64,000 bases of DNA from Okapia johnstoni (lineage: Eukaryota; Chordata; Mammalia; Artiodactyla; Giraffidae): positions 31,030,001-31,094,000 of the forward strand of contig CM044320.1 in NCBI GenBank assembly GCA_024291935.2, given 5' to 3'. Both the position numbers and the translations under genes were made by a program. The notes under the pieces are model-generated. The model worked only from the letters and a program-made list of their open reading frames with translations. It made no database searches and was not told the origin of the DNA. This document shows, piece by piece, positions 12,582 to 24,019 of this stretch (position 1 is its first letter; each line of letters opens with the position of its first letter).

Positions 12582-12700
12582 TGTACAAGATGGAGGAATA
12601 AGAAGATATGGAGCTCACCTCCCCCGATGAATACATCAAAACTACATCTACACGTGGAACAATACTCCTGAAAACTAACTGGAAACAAATGAGAGATTGT
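12582..12700 (+). mobile_element. L1 5'UTR fragment
   Basis: CAAGATGGAGGAATAAGAAG followed by CATGGAGCTCACCTCC-like sequence resembles the first ~100 bp of cetartiodactyl L1 5'UTRs. The rest of the element is missing, unlike the usual 5'-truncated L1. Confidence 0.55.
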
Positions 12701-12899
12701 ATTATGGTTATTATAATAAATTATCATTAACATAATTATTATTTCTAGCTTCTAAACAGCTATAGTTTTTCTATAATCAATAGCAACAATGCAATAAATT
12801 CAAGGCTGACAGGAATAATACTTTCTTTTTTTGTTTTTTGCATTTCTCATGACCTCTCATATAATTCTTAGAGCATAGTAGAGATTCAGTAAATACTTG

Positions 12900-13120
12900 C
12901 ATGCATGCTAAGTCGCTTCAGTCTTGTCTGACTCTTTGCAACTCTGTGGACTGTAGCCAGACAGACTCCTCTGTCCATGGGTTTCTCCAAGCAGCAACAC
13001 TGAAGTAGGTTGCCATGCCCTCCTCCAGGGGATTTTCTCAACTCAGGGATTGAATTCATGTCTCCTGTATCTCCTGTATTGGTAGGTGGGTTTTTACATC
13101 TAGTGCTACCTGGGAAGCCC
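12900..13120 (-). mobile_element. Bov-tA SINE with target duplication
   Basis: Minus-strand copy, tail GCATGCATGCTAAGTCGCTTC at left, tRNA-like head at right. Direct repeat CAGTAAATACTTG at 12887-12899 and 13120-13132. Confidence 0.9.
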
Positions 13121-13132
13121 AGTAAATACTTG

Positions 13133-13897
13133 AGTGATTAATGTTTTCTCCTCTCACTGTGTGTAAGGTAAAACATCAAACAAGGCATAGAAAAACTTTC
13201 TTAACACTTTTGCTCTAGAAAACTTAGAATTATATTGAAATATTGGGAAATATTGGGTATGGTTCTATTCTTGCTAGAACAGGTGTCTAAAAGTCTAGAT
13301 TGCTTTTCTAAAAACAATGTTATTTGACAAAATTCTGTATGGGGCTCTCTAGATTTCAAATTCCTAGCCTAAAAGAATGTTTAAGTCCCCCAGGCTCAAA
13401 TGCATATGCTTCTCATCACTACAAATTTTCACCACCAATAGGGGAAGATAGAAAGTTAACTTTATGATGAAAATTTTGTCATTTTTCATTCTAAAAAAAT
13501 AATTGCATTTTTCATAAAAAGGGTACCAACAGAGCTGAACCAAGCAAATAACAAAATAAGTTTGTGAAAATTTTTTTATACTGGATAGTTTCTAAAAATT
13601 CAAATTTGCATCACAGGAAAAAAACAGAACTTTGTTATTATTCCTTTTGTTTTTCTGTTTAGTACTTGAAAGAAATCTTTGCATTGTATTTCTGGGGAGA
13701 AGAGCACCCTAAATTTTTTAGAGCACAGAATCTGTACTTAACTGACTAGAAAGCTCATTTATATAACTGACCTACTTCTTGGATGGAGGGAGCAGTATGC
13801 CATAGGACACATGGGTTTAACAATTATACTTAACTGGCCCTAGGATCAGAAGGTCCTATATGTGTCTCTCTAAATCTCTTATTGTAATTGTTTGCTG
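13133..13897. other. Intergenic, no gene seen
   Basis: Single-copy-looking AT-rich sequence with no supportable feature. Confidence 0.4.
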
Positions 13898-13909
13898 TTT
13901 CATAGTGTT

Positions 13910-14095
13910 AAAGCATCTGCCTACAATGCAGGAGACGCAGGTTCAATCCCTGTGTCGGGAAGATCTCCTGGGGAAGGAAATGGCAACCCACTCCAGTATT
14001 CTTGCCTGGAAAATCCCATGGATGGAGGAACCTGATAGGCTACAGTCCATGGGGTCACAAAGAGAGGGACACGACCGAGCGACTTCACTTTTCAC
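13910..14095 (+). mobile_element. Bov-tA SINE with target duplication
   Basis: Bov-tA whose head starts inside the tRNA-like part and ends in CTTCACTTTTCA. Direct repeat TTTCATAGTGTT at 13898-13909 and 14096-14107. Confidence 0.9.
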
Positions 14096-14185
14096 TTTCA
14101 TAGTGTTGAATCATATTAGAAGATCCTCTGATTTATTTCCCAGTTAAATTAGCAGCAACAAAGTGGCATTAGTTAAAGAAAATTT

Positions 14186-14525
14186 GGGGGTTTCAGTGGT
14201 GGATCAATGGAAAAGAATCTCTCTGCCAATGCAGGAGACACAGGTTCAATCCCTGGTCCAGGAGGATTGCACATGCCCAGAGCACCTAAGTCTGTGCATC
14301 ACAACTATTGAGTCTGTGCTCTAGAGCCTGGGAGCCACAACTACCGAAGCCCACTTACCTAGAGCCCATGCTCCTCAACAAGAGAAGCCTCGGCAATGAG
14401 AAGCCCATGCACCGCAACTGGAGAGTAGCCCCCACTCACCACAGCTAGAGAAAAACCCCGCACAGCAATGAAGACCCAGCACAGCCAAAACTGACCAAAT
14501 AAATAAATAAAATTAATTTTTTAAA
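14186..14525 (+). mobile_element. CHR-type SINE, long form
   Basis: tRNA-like head (CAATGCAGGAGACACAGGTTC), long tRNA-unrelated body, and AAATAAATAAAT tail. Flanked by AAAGAAAATTT at 14175-14185 and 14526-14536. Confidence 0.85.
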
Positions 14526-14539
14526 AAAGAAAATTTTGT

Positions 14540-15575
14540 ATTGAAGTGTTGATGACATTAAAGGTTTAAGCACTTCAGGCTTGCTAAGGGCACAGCTGTA
14601 CAGATTTGGGGGTCCACCTGACTTCCTCATCTGTTAAATAAGACACTTCTATTTTCAGCTCAACAAATATTTATTAAATATCTATTATGGGCTAAGAATG
14701 TAGAATGTAGAAATTAATGTTTTAGCCTCTCCTCATTAAGGAGCTTACATAAGAGATCAAAGAGCCTGATAAACAAAATGTAACCCTATGGAAACCATGA
14801 TCACATGTGATCCAGTTTCAGAGCAATTACAAGAAGCATAGTCAGATAACCAAAAAAGTACTTTTGAAGAGGGTCAACTTACGTTTCTCAAACTCTAAGA
14901 AATGAAGTACAATCTTTGTTTCTAAAAACCCTATTCTCACCTATTTTACTCTCACTGCAGGCATTCCTGCCTTTCTTCCAAACTCAGAGAATATTTCTTT
15001 CTCCCCCTCCCCCAACTCCATAATCGCCATGAAATTTTGCTTCAAGATATCCTTATCTCCTGAATCTGCTTTAAACCTGCTAGAGAAAATCTTAGAAGTA
15101 AGGAAAGAAACAGATCTAGCTGGGCCAGTAATCTCTTTAGCAGCCAGGAGAAAATGTTTGAATTATGCTATCTTTTTTTTTTTTACCTAGCACAAAGGAA
15201 TCAGGAAATAGTATGAAAGGTCTTGTGATGGAAATATGTATAAGGATGAGAACTAGTTCAAAGGAAGTAAATGGAAGACTTTGCCAAAGACCTCTTGCCA
15301 CTTAGGTGTTGATGGGTCTTAAAATTTGTCAGAAAGGCAAGTAGGGATTGTGGTGATAGACAAAGTTTCATTTACAAGTGTCTTTGGATGTGGGTAAATC
15401 GGGAGACCAATAAGAGCCCTGGAAGATAATGAGGCACTTCTTCCAACATGAAGTTTACTGCTTGGTGAAGGATAAGGCAGAAATGAACAGGATAAGGAAT
15501 TGGATATTTCCTTTCTAACAGCTAGTATTTTATAGGATGACATAGAAAAATGATGATGTGTGCATAAAATAGTTA
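14540..15575. other. Intergenic with possible MIR/L2 remnant
   Basis: 14655-14760 (CAACAAATATTTATTAAATA, GGAGCTTACATAAGAGA) resembles an ancient MIR/L2-type repeat. No gene is seen. Confidence 0.3.
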
Positions 15576-15794
15576 GTGCATGATAAGTGCCTTCAGTCAT
15601 GTCCAACTCCTTGCAACCTATGGACTGTAGCCCACCAGACTCCCTGTCCGTGAGATTCTCCAGGCAAGAATATTGGAGTGGGTTGCCGTTTCCTTCTCCA
15701 GGAAATCTTCTGCTCCCACAGATAGAATCTACATCTCTTACATCTTCTGCATTGGCAGGTGGGTTCTTTACCACTAGCACCACCTGGGAAGCCC
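15576..15794 (-). mobile_element. Bov-tA SINE
   Basis: Full minus-strand copy ending in ACCACCTGGGAAGCCC, abutting an L1 3' end on its right. Confidence 0.88.
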
Positions 15795-15814
15795 AGATAA
15801 TGGGAAGTTTTAAA

Positions 15815-15985
15815 TAACACAGGGAGCCCAGCCTAGTGCTCTGAGATGATCTAGAAGGGTGAGATGGGGGAGGAGTGGGAGGGAGTTATATATATATAAC
15901 ATTATGACTGATTGCATTGTCAGCAGAAACCAACACAATATTATAAAGCAATTTTCCACCAATTAAAAAATTAAAAAAAGAAAAG
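15815..15985 (+). mobile_element. L1 3'-end fragment
   Basis: AGGGAGCCCAGCCTAGTGCTC through CAGAAACCAACACAATATTA and CAATTAAAAAATTAAAAAAA matches the ruminant L1 3' terminus with its A-rich tail. Confidence 0.75.
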
Positions 15986-15989
15986 TGAT

Positions 15990-16682
15990 GATGTGAAGAT
16001 GTTTTGGACATAATAAAATTAAAAAGAAAAACAAGGACAAATAAAAATATTTCTAATTCTAATATGCTAAATTCACTTAAATACAATTCTAACCCACATA
16101 ACGTAACTGGCAAGGAGGTCAAATGTAGCGGTATTGAGACTTCAGTTATCAAGGGAGCTGCTAGTGAAATCATTCTGCTAAAAGTGGGATGCTGGATAAT
16201 TTCTTGGCTTGCTTGCTGACTGTGTCATTTCACAGAAAGAGGAGGTACTGACAGAGGGAGCTGCATCTCTAAAATTAATTCTGAATACAAGGGAGGGTGA
16301 CCTGGTCAGGTGGACATCACAGGGAATTTGGGAGAAAAGAGTTAAGAGAATTATGTCATTTTAGAATTCAAAAAAACCGAATAAAGTATTGCTGGACATA
16401 CTTATATCCATGTCCTCCATTTGAATGGTTTTATTCAATCAGAAATATTTATCAAGTACCCACTGTGTGATCTATTTGCCTATTCACCAGGGTCATGTAT
16501 GTGTGTGTGTCTATCTGGATGTGTCTGTGGTTGTGTGTGTAGAGAGATACCAGAACTTGTTCCTGCCCCAGATTCACTACTCTTGTCAATTCAAAGGTAT
16601 CACGTTAATGATGATAACTTATGTCTCTGGGTCTGACTTCTAAGCTTCTTGCAAAAGATTTTAGGCTCTGCAGCTGCTCCCT

Positions 16683-16685
<3 letters not shown>
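15990..16685. other. Intergenic with TG-rich patch
   Basis: A TGTGTG-rich stretch lies at about 16497-16540. No gene is seen. Confidence 0.35.

Positions 16686-16737
<52 letters not shown>
16686..16737. repeat. (AC)26 microsatellite
   Basis: Uninterrupted dinucleotide run of 52 bp. Confidence 0.97.
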
Positions 16738-16739
<2 letters not shown>

Positions 16740-17890
16740 CTTGAAGTATTCAGAAAATGACCCAATTCTAGGAATTTACAGAAATTTTTTTAAAAAGAGA
16801 TTTGGATTTTCTCATGTCATGAAATTGGGAGTGTAAGCCAAGTTTATCTATATATCTGATAGGCCCAGCTAAGAGCTCTGTCTCTCCCTGAAAACTAGAT
16901 AAGGACAGGAATGAATTCATGTGACAGCCACCACCCTACATCATCCTCAGAATCGCTCTTTCTTTTCTGAACAGAGTCTGTTTCATGAGAGAGTTTTTCC
17001 TGGGCCAAGCTGACATGCAAAACTCCTCGGTCTCACGCTAAATAGACTTCCAGCCGGCTTGTCACCCTGGCTTACAACACTTGTTCTAGAGGCAGCTTAT
17101 ATTCTGAATAGCAACCCCACCACAGATTAATCTGCTTCAGTGGCTCAAATTGGTGAGGATGGGGACACGCTCAAATGTAAACATCTCAAATTTGATATTT
17201 AATTATGTTAGCACAACTAGTTAGGCTGCATGGGGAGTTTTGTTGGGTTCATGTTTAAAACCATGTAAAAGTTTGAGAGAAAGACACATAACCAAAAATG
17301 AAAACAAAACAGAAAAATAAAGACAGATAATTGCATCAAGCAAACTGAGCTTCAGAATAAGTTTGAGTGTAAAATAGCCAAGACTAGGGGGAAAAAAACC
17401 TTTCAAATCTATCTAAGAGTGAAAAGGGAACAAGGTAAAAATGGGCTCGGTGTTTGATTTTCATCTTATTATGCTAACAGACTACAGAAAGAGAAAAAAA
17501 ACTACTCATCTCCTAATTTGCTTCTATTTTCTCTATCAAGGAAAATGATATTTAAACTGAAAAGAGTAGAACAAACATGGTTAAGAGGAAAATAATGCCC
17601 AAATTAGGTGAAGAGATGATGAGAGAGTGCCTAGCTGATTTGAATAAATTCAAGTCCCTAGATTCAAGGAAATTATCCCCAGGGACCTGGGGAAATTTAC
17701 AGGTGTGATCTCAGAAATACTGTCAGCAGCAGCCATTGAGTATTTGCAGAAAAGACATATGATGACAGAAGACTGGAAATAGGTAAATGTTCTGATTTTA
17801 TACAAGTGGAAAATGGTGTATTACAAGCACAACAGAACACTGAGCTCATCCATGATCCCCAGGAAAATTTGAGAAGATTTTAAAAGCTGT
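16740..17890. other. Intergenic, no gene seen
   Basis: No supportable exon or RNA gene. Confidence 0.4.
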
Positions 17891-17892
17891 TT

Positions 17893-18028
17893 TGAGGGAG
17901 GTTCAAGAGAGAGGGGACATGTGGATACCTATGGCTGATTCATGTTGATATATGACAGAAACCAACACAACAATGTAAAGCAATTATCCTTCAATTAAAA
18001 ATAAATTTGAAAAATGAAAAGAAAAAAA
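17893..18028 (+). mobile_element. L1 3'-end fragment
   Basis: CCTATGGCTGATTCATGTTG, CAGAAACCAACACAACAATG and CTTCAATTAAAAATAAAT form the ruminant L1 3' terminus with poly(A)-type tail. Confidence 0.7.
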
Positions 18029-18180
18029 GGTGTTTTGAAAGGGCTTAGGGAATAACATGGCAATCTTTGGGATTCAGTATGGATTTGTGCTGAAACCACA
18101 CCAAGGTGCCTCATGGATCTCATTAGGAATAAGATGAGGCAGGGAAGTGGGATTGATATTGATTTAAAGAAACAAAGTAG

Positions 18181-18309
18181 GGAATTCCCTGGTCACCCAG
18201 TGGTTAAGACAAGGCAATTTCACTGCAGAGGGCCTGGGTTCAATCCCTGGTCAGGGAACTAAGATCCTGCAAGTCATGCGAAGCAGCAGCTCCCCCAAAA
18301 AATGAAAAT
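18181..18309 (+). mobile_element. CHR-type SINE, short
   Basis: Head GGAATTCCCTGGTCACCCAG, internal promoter-like GGTTCAATCCCTGG and A-rich tail. Flanked by an imperfect repeat (AAAGAAACAAAGTA / AAAGAAGCAAATTA). Confidence 0.75.
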
Positions 18310-18894
18310 AAAGAAGCAAATTAAAACAAAAGCAAGATCAAATTGGTACTTGTCCTCTGGTTATATGTATCTGCTTGCTAGGGGTGAAATTAGGATGAGC
18401 TGAAAAAAAGAACTTCAAAGCAAGCAGCCAACTTGAATGATAAAAAGATATAAGACTCTGGGTGTGTGCTAGCAGGAATGTTAAAATTAGCAAAAGCCTG
18501 CTAATGTCAGACTGAAAATAGAGTGGATGCAAGCATCTATCAGTAATTCAGAAAAATAGTGCATGTGTACCCTCCTTGGTCATTATCATGTGCTAATAAT
18601 GTGAAGCAAAATGCATATTTTCCTCTGTCTATTTGGTGAGGAGTGGACTATAAGCAATAATCAACTGGACCAGAGCAACAAAGGATCTCATCCTACAATT
18701 TTTGTGCTGAAAGGATCTTTGTAATACTTGAGGTAGCAAAGACTGGTCAGGAGGCAGGTTGATTCAATATGTTGAATGCTAGACATATTAGTTTTTGCTT
18801 TTGTTTTTTGATGTGTTTACTAATTGAAGTTCAATATGGTGTCGTAGAGATCTAGATTTCAGGAGGACATCTAACAATTCTCTCATTTTAGCCA

Positions 18895-18950
18895 TTTATG
18901 GACTATATGCCACACACTGTGGTAGGAATTTCTTGTTCATTTATCTCTAA
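18895..18950 (+). repeat. MIR SINE, left part
   Basis: CTATATGCCACACACTGTGG matches the MIR core. It is continued after the Bov-tA at 19177-19345. Confidence 0.5.
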
Positions 18951-19168
18951 AGTTTCCCTGATGGTTCAGCAGTAAAGAATCTGCCTACAATGCAGGAAAC
19001 ATGGGAGATGTGGGTTTAATCCCTGGCTCGGGAAGATCCCCTGGAGTCAGGCATGGCAACCCACTCCAGTATTCTTGCCTAGAGAATCCCATGGACAGAG
19101 AAGCCTGGAGGGCTACAGTCCATAGGATTGCAAAGAGTCAGACACGACTGAAGCGACTGAGCACAGAC
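18951..19168 (+). mobile_element. Bov-tA SINE inserted in a MIR
   Basis: Full copy. Direct repeat ATCTCTAA at 18943-18950 and 19169-19176. The host MIR continues on both sides. Confidence 0.9.
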
Positions 19169-19176
19169 ATCTCTAA

Positions 19177-19345
19177 TGCTTACAAAAGCCATGGCAATTC
19201 ACAATATCTCTGAATTAAGATGAGGAAAGTGAGGCTGACAGAGGTTAAGTCATTTGCCAGAGTTGTCAGCTAGTAAGTGTAGAGATGAGATTTGAATACA
19301 GCTCTGCTCCTTGCCTATACTCTCCTGCTATACTGCACAGCCTCT
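19177..19345 (+). repeat. MIR SINE, right part
   Basis: AAGTGAGGCTGACAGAGGTT, GTCAGCTAGTAAGTG and GATTTGAATACAG are MIR 3' words. Confidence 0.6.
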
Positions 19346-19378
19346 TTTGTGAACTGTATATATACACTTGGGTCAGTT

Positions 19379-19569
19379 GCTTCCCTTGTGGCTCAGCTGG
19401 TAAAGAATCTGCCTGCAATGTGGGAAACCTCGGTTCGATCCTTGAGTTGGGAAGATCCCCGGGAGAAGGAAAAAGCCCCTCCAGTATTCTGGCCTAGAGA
19501 ATTCCATGAATTGTACAGTCCAATGGGGTCACAAAGAGTCAGACACGACTGAGCAACTTTCACTTCACT
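19379..19569 (+). mobile_element. Bov-tA SINE
   Basis: Head GCTTCCCTTGTGGCTCAGC, slightly shortened body, CACGACTGAGCAACTTTCAC tail. Short TCAGTTG repeat on both sides. Confidence 0.88.
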
Positions 19570-19576
19570 TCAGTTG

Positions 19577-19982
19577 ATAATACAGTCAGGAGGATTTCTA
19601 AATAAGTAAGCAATTGTTCTAAAATAATTTTGGCAAATTTCCAATATAAAACCAAGGCCAAGGTACTTGTGTCTGTTTAATGTTATTGTCAATGATTTGG
19701 GTAAATACATATGTCATAAAATTGAAAAGGATAACTAATGCTTCATCCAAAAGAATTCATATTTAATAGCATGTACAAAGTGTAACAATGGACCACACCT
19801 CTTGGGTAAAATTAACTAGGGATTAAGTGGTAAGTCATGCATTTAGAACTTAAAACTATAATCTTCCAAGCATGTATTAATATATGGCTTATTGGCAATC
19901 TATATGAAAAATCAAGTTTAATTAATAGCAACATCAATAGGAGTTAGCAGAATGATAATGTGGACAAAAAGAAGTGGGAGGA
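19577..19982. other. Intergenic, no gene seen
   Basis: No supportable feature. Confidence 0.4.
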
Positions 19983-19992
19983 AGAAGAAATC

Positions 19993-20304
19993 TTTTCTGT
20001 AATTAATTTATTTTTGGCTTCCCTGAGTCTTCATTGTTGAGTATGGGCTTTCTCTAGTTTCTAAAACAGGGGCTATTCTTCACTGTGGTGCTCAGGCTTC
20101 TCAATGCAGTGGCTTCTCTTGTTGCAGAGCGCAGGCTCTAGGTGTGGGCTCAGTAGGTGTGGCTCAAGGGCTCTAGGCTCGTGGGCTTCAGTAACTGTAG
20201 TTTAGTTTCTCCGTGGCATGTGGAATCTTCCTGGACCAGGGATCAAACCTGTGTCCCCTGTGTTGGTGGCAGATTCTTAACCACTAGACCACCAGGGAAG
20301 TCTC
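19993..20304 (-). mobile_element. CHR-type SINE with target duplication
   Basis: Long minus-strand copy, TTTATTTTTGGCTT at left to CCACCAGGGAAGTC at right. Direct repeat AGAAGAAATC at 19983-19992 and 20305-20314. Confidence 0.9.
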
Positions 20305-20664
20305 AGAAGAAATCCTAAGGCTGCATTAATACTCATTCATTTATTTATTCATTTTTACTTAATGTACACTAATCAAGGGAAATAAAAGACCATTCTATTC
20401 TACCTACTTTATACCATTCCTCATGTACGGCTCACAGTGTTCTAGACATACCATAGTTTAAAATGAACTTTTGAACAACTGGATAGGACCCATGATGGGT
20501 CTTGGAGAGAAGACAAGAAAAAAGTTCTAGAGAACATGTTTACTGAGAGTTATATGAACATAAAATATTTAGCCTGAAAGTTCTTCAAATATTTGAAGGG
20601 AGTAGATTTCAAAGCTAGTCGTTCATTTATTCATTTTGAATTCATTAAATATATAAATAGTTTT

Positions 20665-20787
20665 ACTTATTCTTTCAAGATGGTGGAGTAGGACTTGTGC
20701 TCATCTGCTCCTGCAAGAACACCAAAACTGAAATTAGCTGCTGAACAACTGTTGGTAGGAAGATGTTGGAACCCACCAAACTCCTTC
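20665..20787 (+). mobile_element. L1 5'UTR fragment
   Basis: TTCAAGATGGTGGAGTAGGA and CTCATCTGCTCCTGCAAGA resemble the start of the ruminant L1 5'UTR. It runs directly into a BovB 3' end at 20788. A related word pair (ATAAATA...AGTTTT) lies at 20653-20664 and 21088-21103, outside the combined unit. Confidence 0.6.
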
Positions 20788-21086
20788 AGTCCTATAGGAA
20801 ATCAACCCTGAATATTCATTGGAAGGACTAATGCTGAAGCTGAAGATCCAGTACTCTGGCCACCTGATGTGAAGAGCCAGTCATCGATAAAGACCCTGAT
20901 GCTGGGAAAGATTGAAGGCAAATGGAGAAAAGGCCAGCAAAGGATGAGATGGTTGGATGACATCACTGATTGAGTGGACATGAACTTGGTTGAACTCTGA
21001 GAGATCGTGAGGGACAGAGAGGTCTGGTGTGCTGCAGTCCATGGGGTCACAAAGAGTCAGACACGACTTAGTGACTGAACAACAGG
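20788..21086 (+). mobile_element. BovB 3'-end fragment
   Basis: GAAATCAACCCTGAATATTC through GACTTAGTGACTGAACAACA: the last ~300 bp of BovB, with broken frames. Confidence 0.85.
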
Positions 21087-21087
21087 A

Positions 21088-21640
21088 ATAAATAATTAGT
21101 TTTGGCTGTATGCTAAATATGTCAGGCACTGTCCTTGGTACTAGGAAGAAAAAAATTGAAAAAGACATGATTCTTGGTCTGAAAGACTTTTTAGTCCAGT
21201 GAGAGAGACAGAATTAGGAAAACTGAGACTCACAGTGTGTGCTATATACTAGAGGTATTCCTGGTGCAAAGAGAAAGAGCACCTGGATGAGGCTGGAGGG
21301 TCAGTGAAAGCCCAGAGAAAAGTGCACTCCAGATAAGATTAGAAAGATGAATAGGCATTACCTGAAGTGGGAGGTGGGGGGTCGGCACAAAGGGCCTTTG
21401 GAGCAGAGGAAGCAGCATGTATAAATTTATGGGAAGAGAAGAATTGGTGAAAACTCAAGACATTCTGACAACTGGAAGAAAGGATAATGTGTGTGGTAGC
21501 TTTGATAGGAAATGAGGCCTGAGTTGTATTCTAAACTAAGGAATCTGAGCTTTATCCTGAAAGCTATGAGAGCCTTGATGCATTAAAACTAGGCAATGAC
21601 GTCATTAGATTTTCATTTTAGAAAGATCCCTCAAGCAACA
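21088..21640. other. Intergenic, L2/MIR-like words
   Basis: AATATGTCAGGCACTGTCCTT near 21116-21136 resembles ancient MIR/L2 sequence. No gene is seen. Confidence 0.35.
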
Positions 21641-21649
21641 TTGGGACCA

Positions 21650-21875
21650 GGCTGAGGCCATTAGCACTGGTTTTCATTGTTTGCAGTAGTTTGCTCTAGA
21701 AAGTCACTGCAAACAATAAATTAGTGAACCCTGAGTCATTGGCTCAGGGTTAAGTACAGGGTTAGATTCCTTGCAAGTCTCTGGTCACAACATTTTCACC
21801 AACCAATCAACATATAGCCTGGCTTTATATGTATTTGTGTTTAAAGATACCTTATATAGTACATATCTTAAAGAT
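21650..21875. mobile_element. Tigger-like DNA transposon remnant, left part
   Basis: TTTGCAGTAGTTTGCTCTAGA and GGTCACAACATTTTCACCAACC resemble a pogo/Tigger-derived mammalian DNA transposon. It appears to continue at 22893-23470 after two insertions. Family assignment is from memory and tentative. Confidence 0.4.
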
Positions 21876-21881
21876 ACTTAA

Positions 21882-21914
21882 ATATATATATATATATGTA
21901 TGTATGTATGTATG
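21882..21914. repeat. (TA)n(TATG)n microsatellite
   Basis: Short TATATA run followed by four TATG units. Confidence 0.85.
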
Positions 21915-21963
21915 CATAACTGAATCAGTGTGCTGTACACCTGAAACATGGTATTATAAATCT
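21915..21963 (+). mobile_element. L1 3'-end scrap
   Basis: ACTGAATCAGTGTGCTGTACA then CCTGAAACATGG is a short L1 3'UTR piece next to the BovB insert. Confidence 0.45.
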
Positions 21964-22348
21964 ATGAAGAATTGATGCTTTTGAACTGTGGTGTTGGAGA
22001 AGACTCTTGAGAGTCCCTTGGATGACAAGGGAGATCAAACCTGTCAATCCTAAAGGAAAGTAACTCTGAGTATTAATTGAAAGGACTGATGCTGAAGCTG
22101 AAGCTTCAGTACTTTGGCCACCTGATGTAAAGAATCAACTCATCGGAAAAGACTCTGCTGCTGGGAAAGATTGAGGGCAAGAGGTGAAGGGGGCAACAAA
22201 GGATGAGATGGTTGGATGGCATCACTGACTCAATGGACATGAGTTTGAGCCAACTCTGGGAGATGGCGAAGAACAGGGAAGCCTGGCATGCTGCAGTTCA
22301 TGGGATCTCAAAGAGTCAGACACAACTTAGCAACTGAACAACAACAGC
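21964..22348 (+). mobile_element. BovB 3'-end fragment
   Basis: From the coding region for [14 protein letters not shown] to the terminal CAACTGAACAACAACAG. Frames are broken. Confidence 0.88.
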
Positions 22349-22522
22349 AAATGCTACAATGTAAAAAAAAGTCTCATCACAAGAGGAAAAAAAAAGCTCA
22401 ATTATAGGCAGCATTTCTAGCTGAGAAGGGTTTAACACTTTCCTGACCCTGGATAACGCGACTATTCTTTCTTTGGCTTTCAGCCTCACAACATTGTTGT
22501 CCACCATGCTTTCTTAAAATTG

Positions 22523-22891
22523 TAAGGCTTCCCTGGTGGTCCAGTGGTTAAGAATCCATCTGCCAATGCAGGGGACGTGGGTTCGATCCCTGGTCAGGGA
22601 ACTAGGATCCCACATGCCGCAGAGGAACTAAACCTGTGTGCCACTACAACTGAGCCGGTGTTCTAGAGCTTGTGAACTGCAACCACCAAGACCACACACT
22701 GCCACTATTGAAGCCTGTGTGCCTAGAGCCTGTGCTCCACACCAAGAGAAGACACCGCACCCAGAAGCCTGCACGCCACAACAAGGAGTGGCCCCCGCTC
22801 GCCGCAACTAGAAAAAGCCCTCATGCAGCAACGAGGACCACCACAGCCAAAAAATAAAATTAAGTAAATACATCTTTACCAAATAAATGCA
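22523..22891 (+). mobile_element. CHR-type SINE, long form
   Basis: GGCTTCCCTGGTGGTCCAGT head with an intact box-B-like GGTTCGATCCC, long body and A-rich tail. Flanked by TAAAATTG at 22515-22522 and 22892-22899. Confidence 0.9.
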
Positions 22892-22892
22892 T

Positions 22893-23470
22893 AAAATTGG
22901 TCATCATCTCATGAATCCACAAATATATCCACTTTTCCATCTTTTCCATAGCCTCATCATGTACTGTAGATGGTACTGTAGCAGTTTCTGGAGGACCTCC
23001 TGTACAGATCAACACATTTCATCTTCCTTTTTCTGAATGTACCCTGCTGTTGATTGATTAACATTGAAATGATGGCCAACAGCCATGTTACTCATGCCTG
23101 AATCGTGCTTTTTCTAACACCAGAGACTCCTGGTGCTTGGGAATACTGGACAGCACTGCTGTGCTACAATGGTCATTTTAAACAGCAGAATCACACGCAC
23201 AAAAAGAAGGCACAAAAATGCAAAAACTGTGGCAGTGAATAGACTGCCAAAAGGAAACTTGTTTACAGTCTGAGAAGAACTCTGCTTCGTTCAGTCTCTG
23301 CTGAGAAAATGCTCACTGCTCACTGGGAGACTCGAATTTTTTGCCATTCTGAGTATGTCCAGGAACAACTGTGAAAGCCTGGAAATGTTTATTTTAGGGG
23401 TTATACACAAATTTGGGCATGGAGGGTAATTTTCAAATAGAGAACTCACAAATAGTGAGGATCAACCATA
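22893..23470. mobile_element. Tigger-like DNA transposon remnant, right part
   Basis: TTGATTGATTAACATTGAAAT and the terminal AATAGTGAGGATCAACCAT resemble the end of a Tigger-derived element, paired with 21650-21875. Confidence 0.4.
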
Positions 23471-23819
23471 CTTTCAGTCTTCCAAGTTACAGCTAATGCA
23501 CGCCTGTAATTAAGGCAGGTGAAGACAGAGGAGGGGGATGGGTCCATTCAATCAAAACATTTATTTCAACTATGTACAGAGTTTAGCGCTAAGAACCAGG
23601 GATATGGTGAAACATTTCAACCCTGAGGTACGTAGATGACAAAGAAGAACTGCAGGGTAGGTGCAGAATTGTAGGGAAACGTATATACTTTAGTTAGAGA
23701 TAGATTTCAGATACGGCAAAGGAAGTATGGGAAATACTTTCTGAAGACCTTGGTGATGTCTTGACATTTTTTTCTTTATGACGCTCAGTCCCAGAGGGTA
23801 AAGTGGGCGGGTTTAGAGC

Positions 23820-24012
23820 AGCAATCTCCAAACTTTTTGGCACCAGGGACTGATTTCGTTAAAAGACAATTTTTCCATTGATGGGGGTATGTGAAAGATG
23901 GGCAGCAGCTATATATACAGGTGAAGTTTCACTTGCTCGCCCACCACTCAGCTCCTGCTGTGTAGCCCAGTTCCTAATGGGCCACAGTCTGGTACCAGTC
24001 TGTGGCTCAGGA
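23820..24012. mobile_element. hAT-Charlie-like (MER1-type) DNA transposon remnant
   Basis: CAAACTTTTTGGCACCAGGG, GACAATTTTTCCATTGATGG and the right-end CCTAATGGGCCACAGTCTGG match the two ends of a common mammalian non-autonomous hAT element with its middle deleted. The exact family name is uncertain. Confidence 0.55.
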
Positions 24013-24019
24013 CTTATGG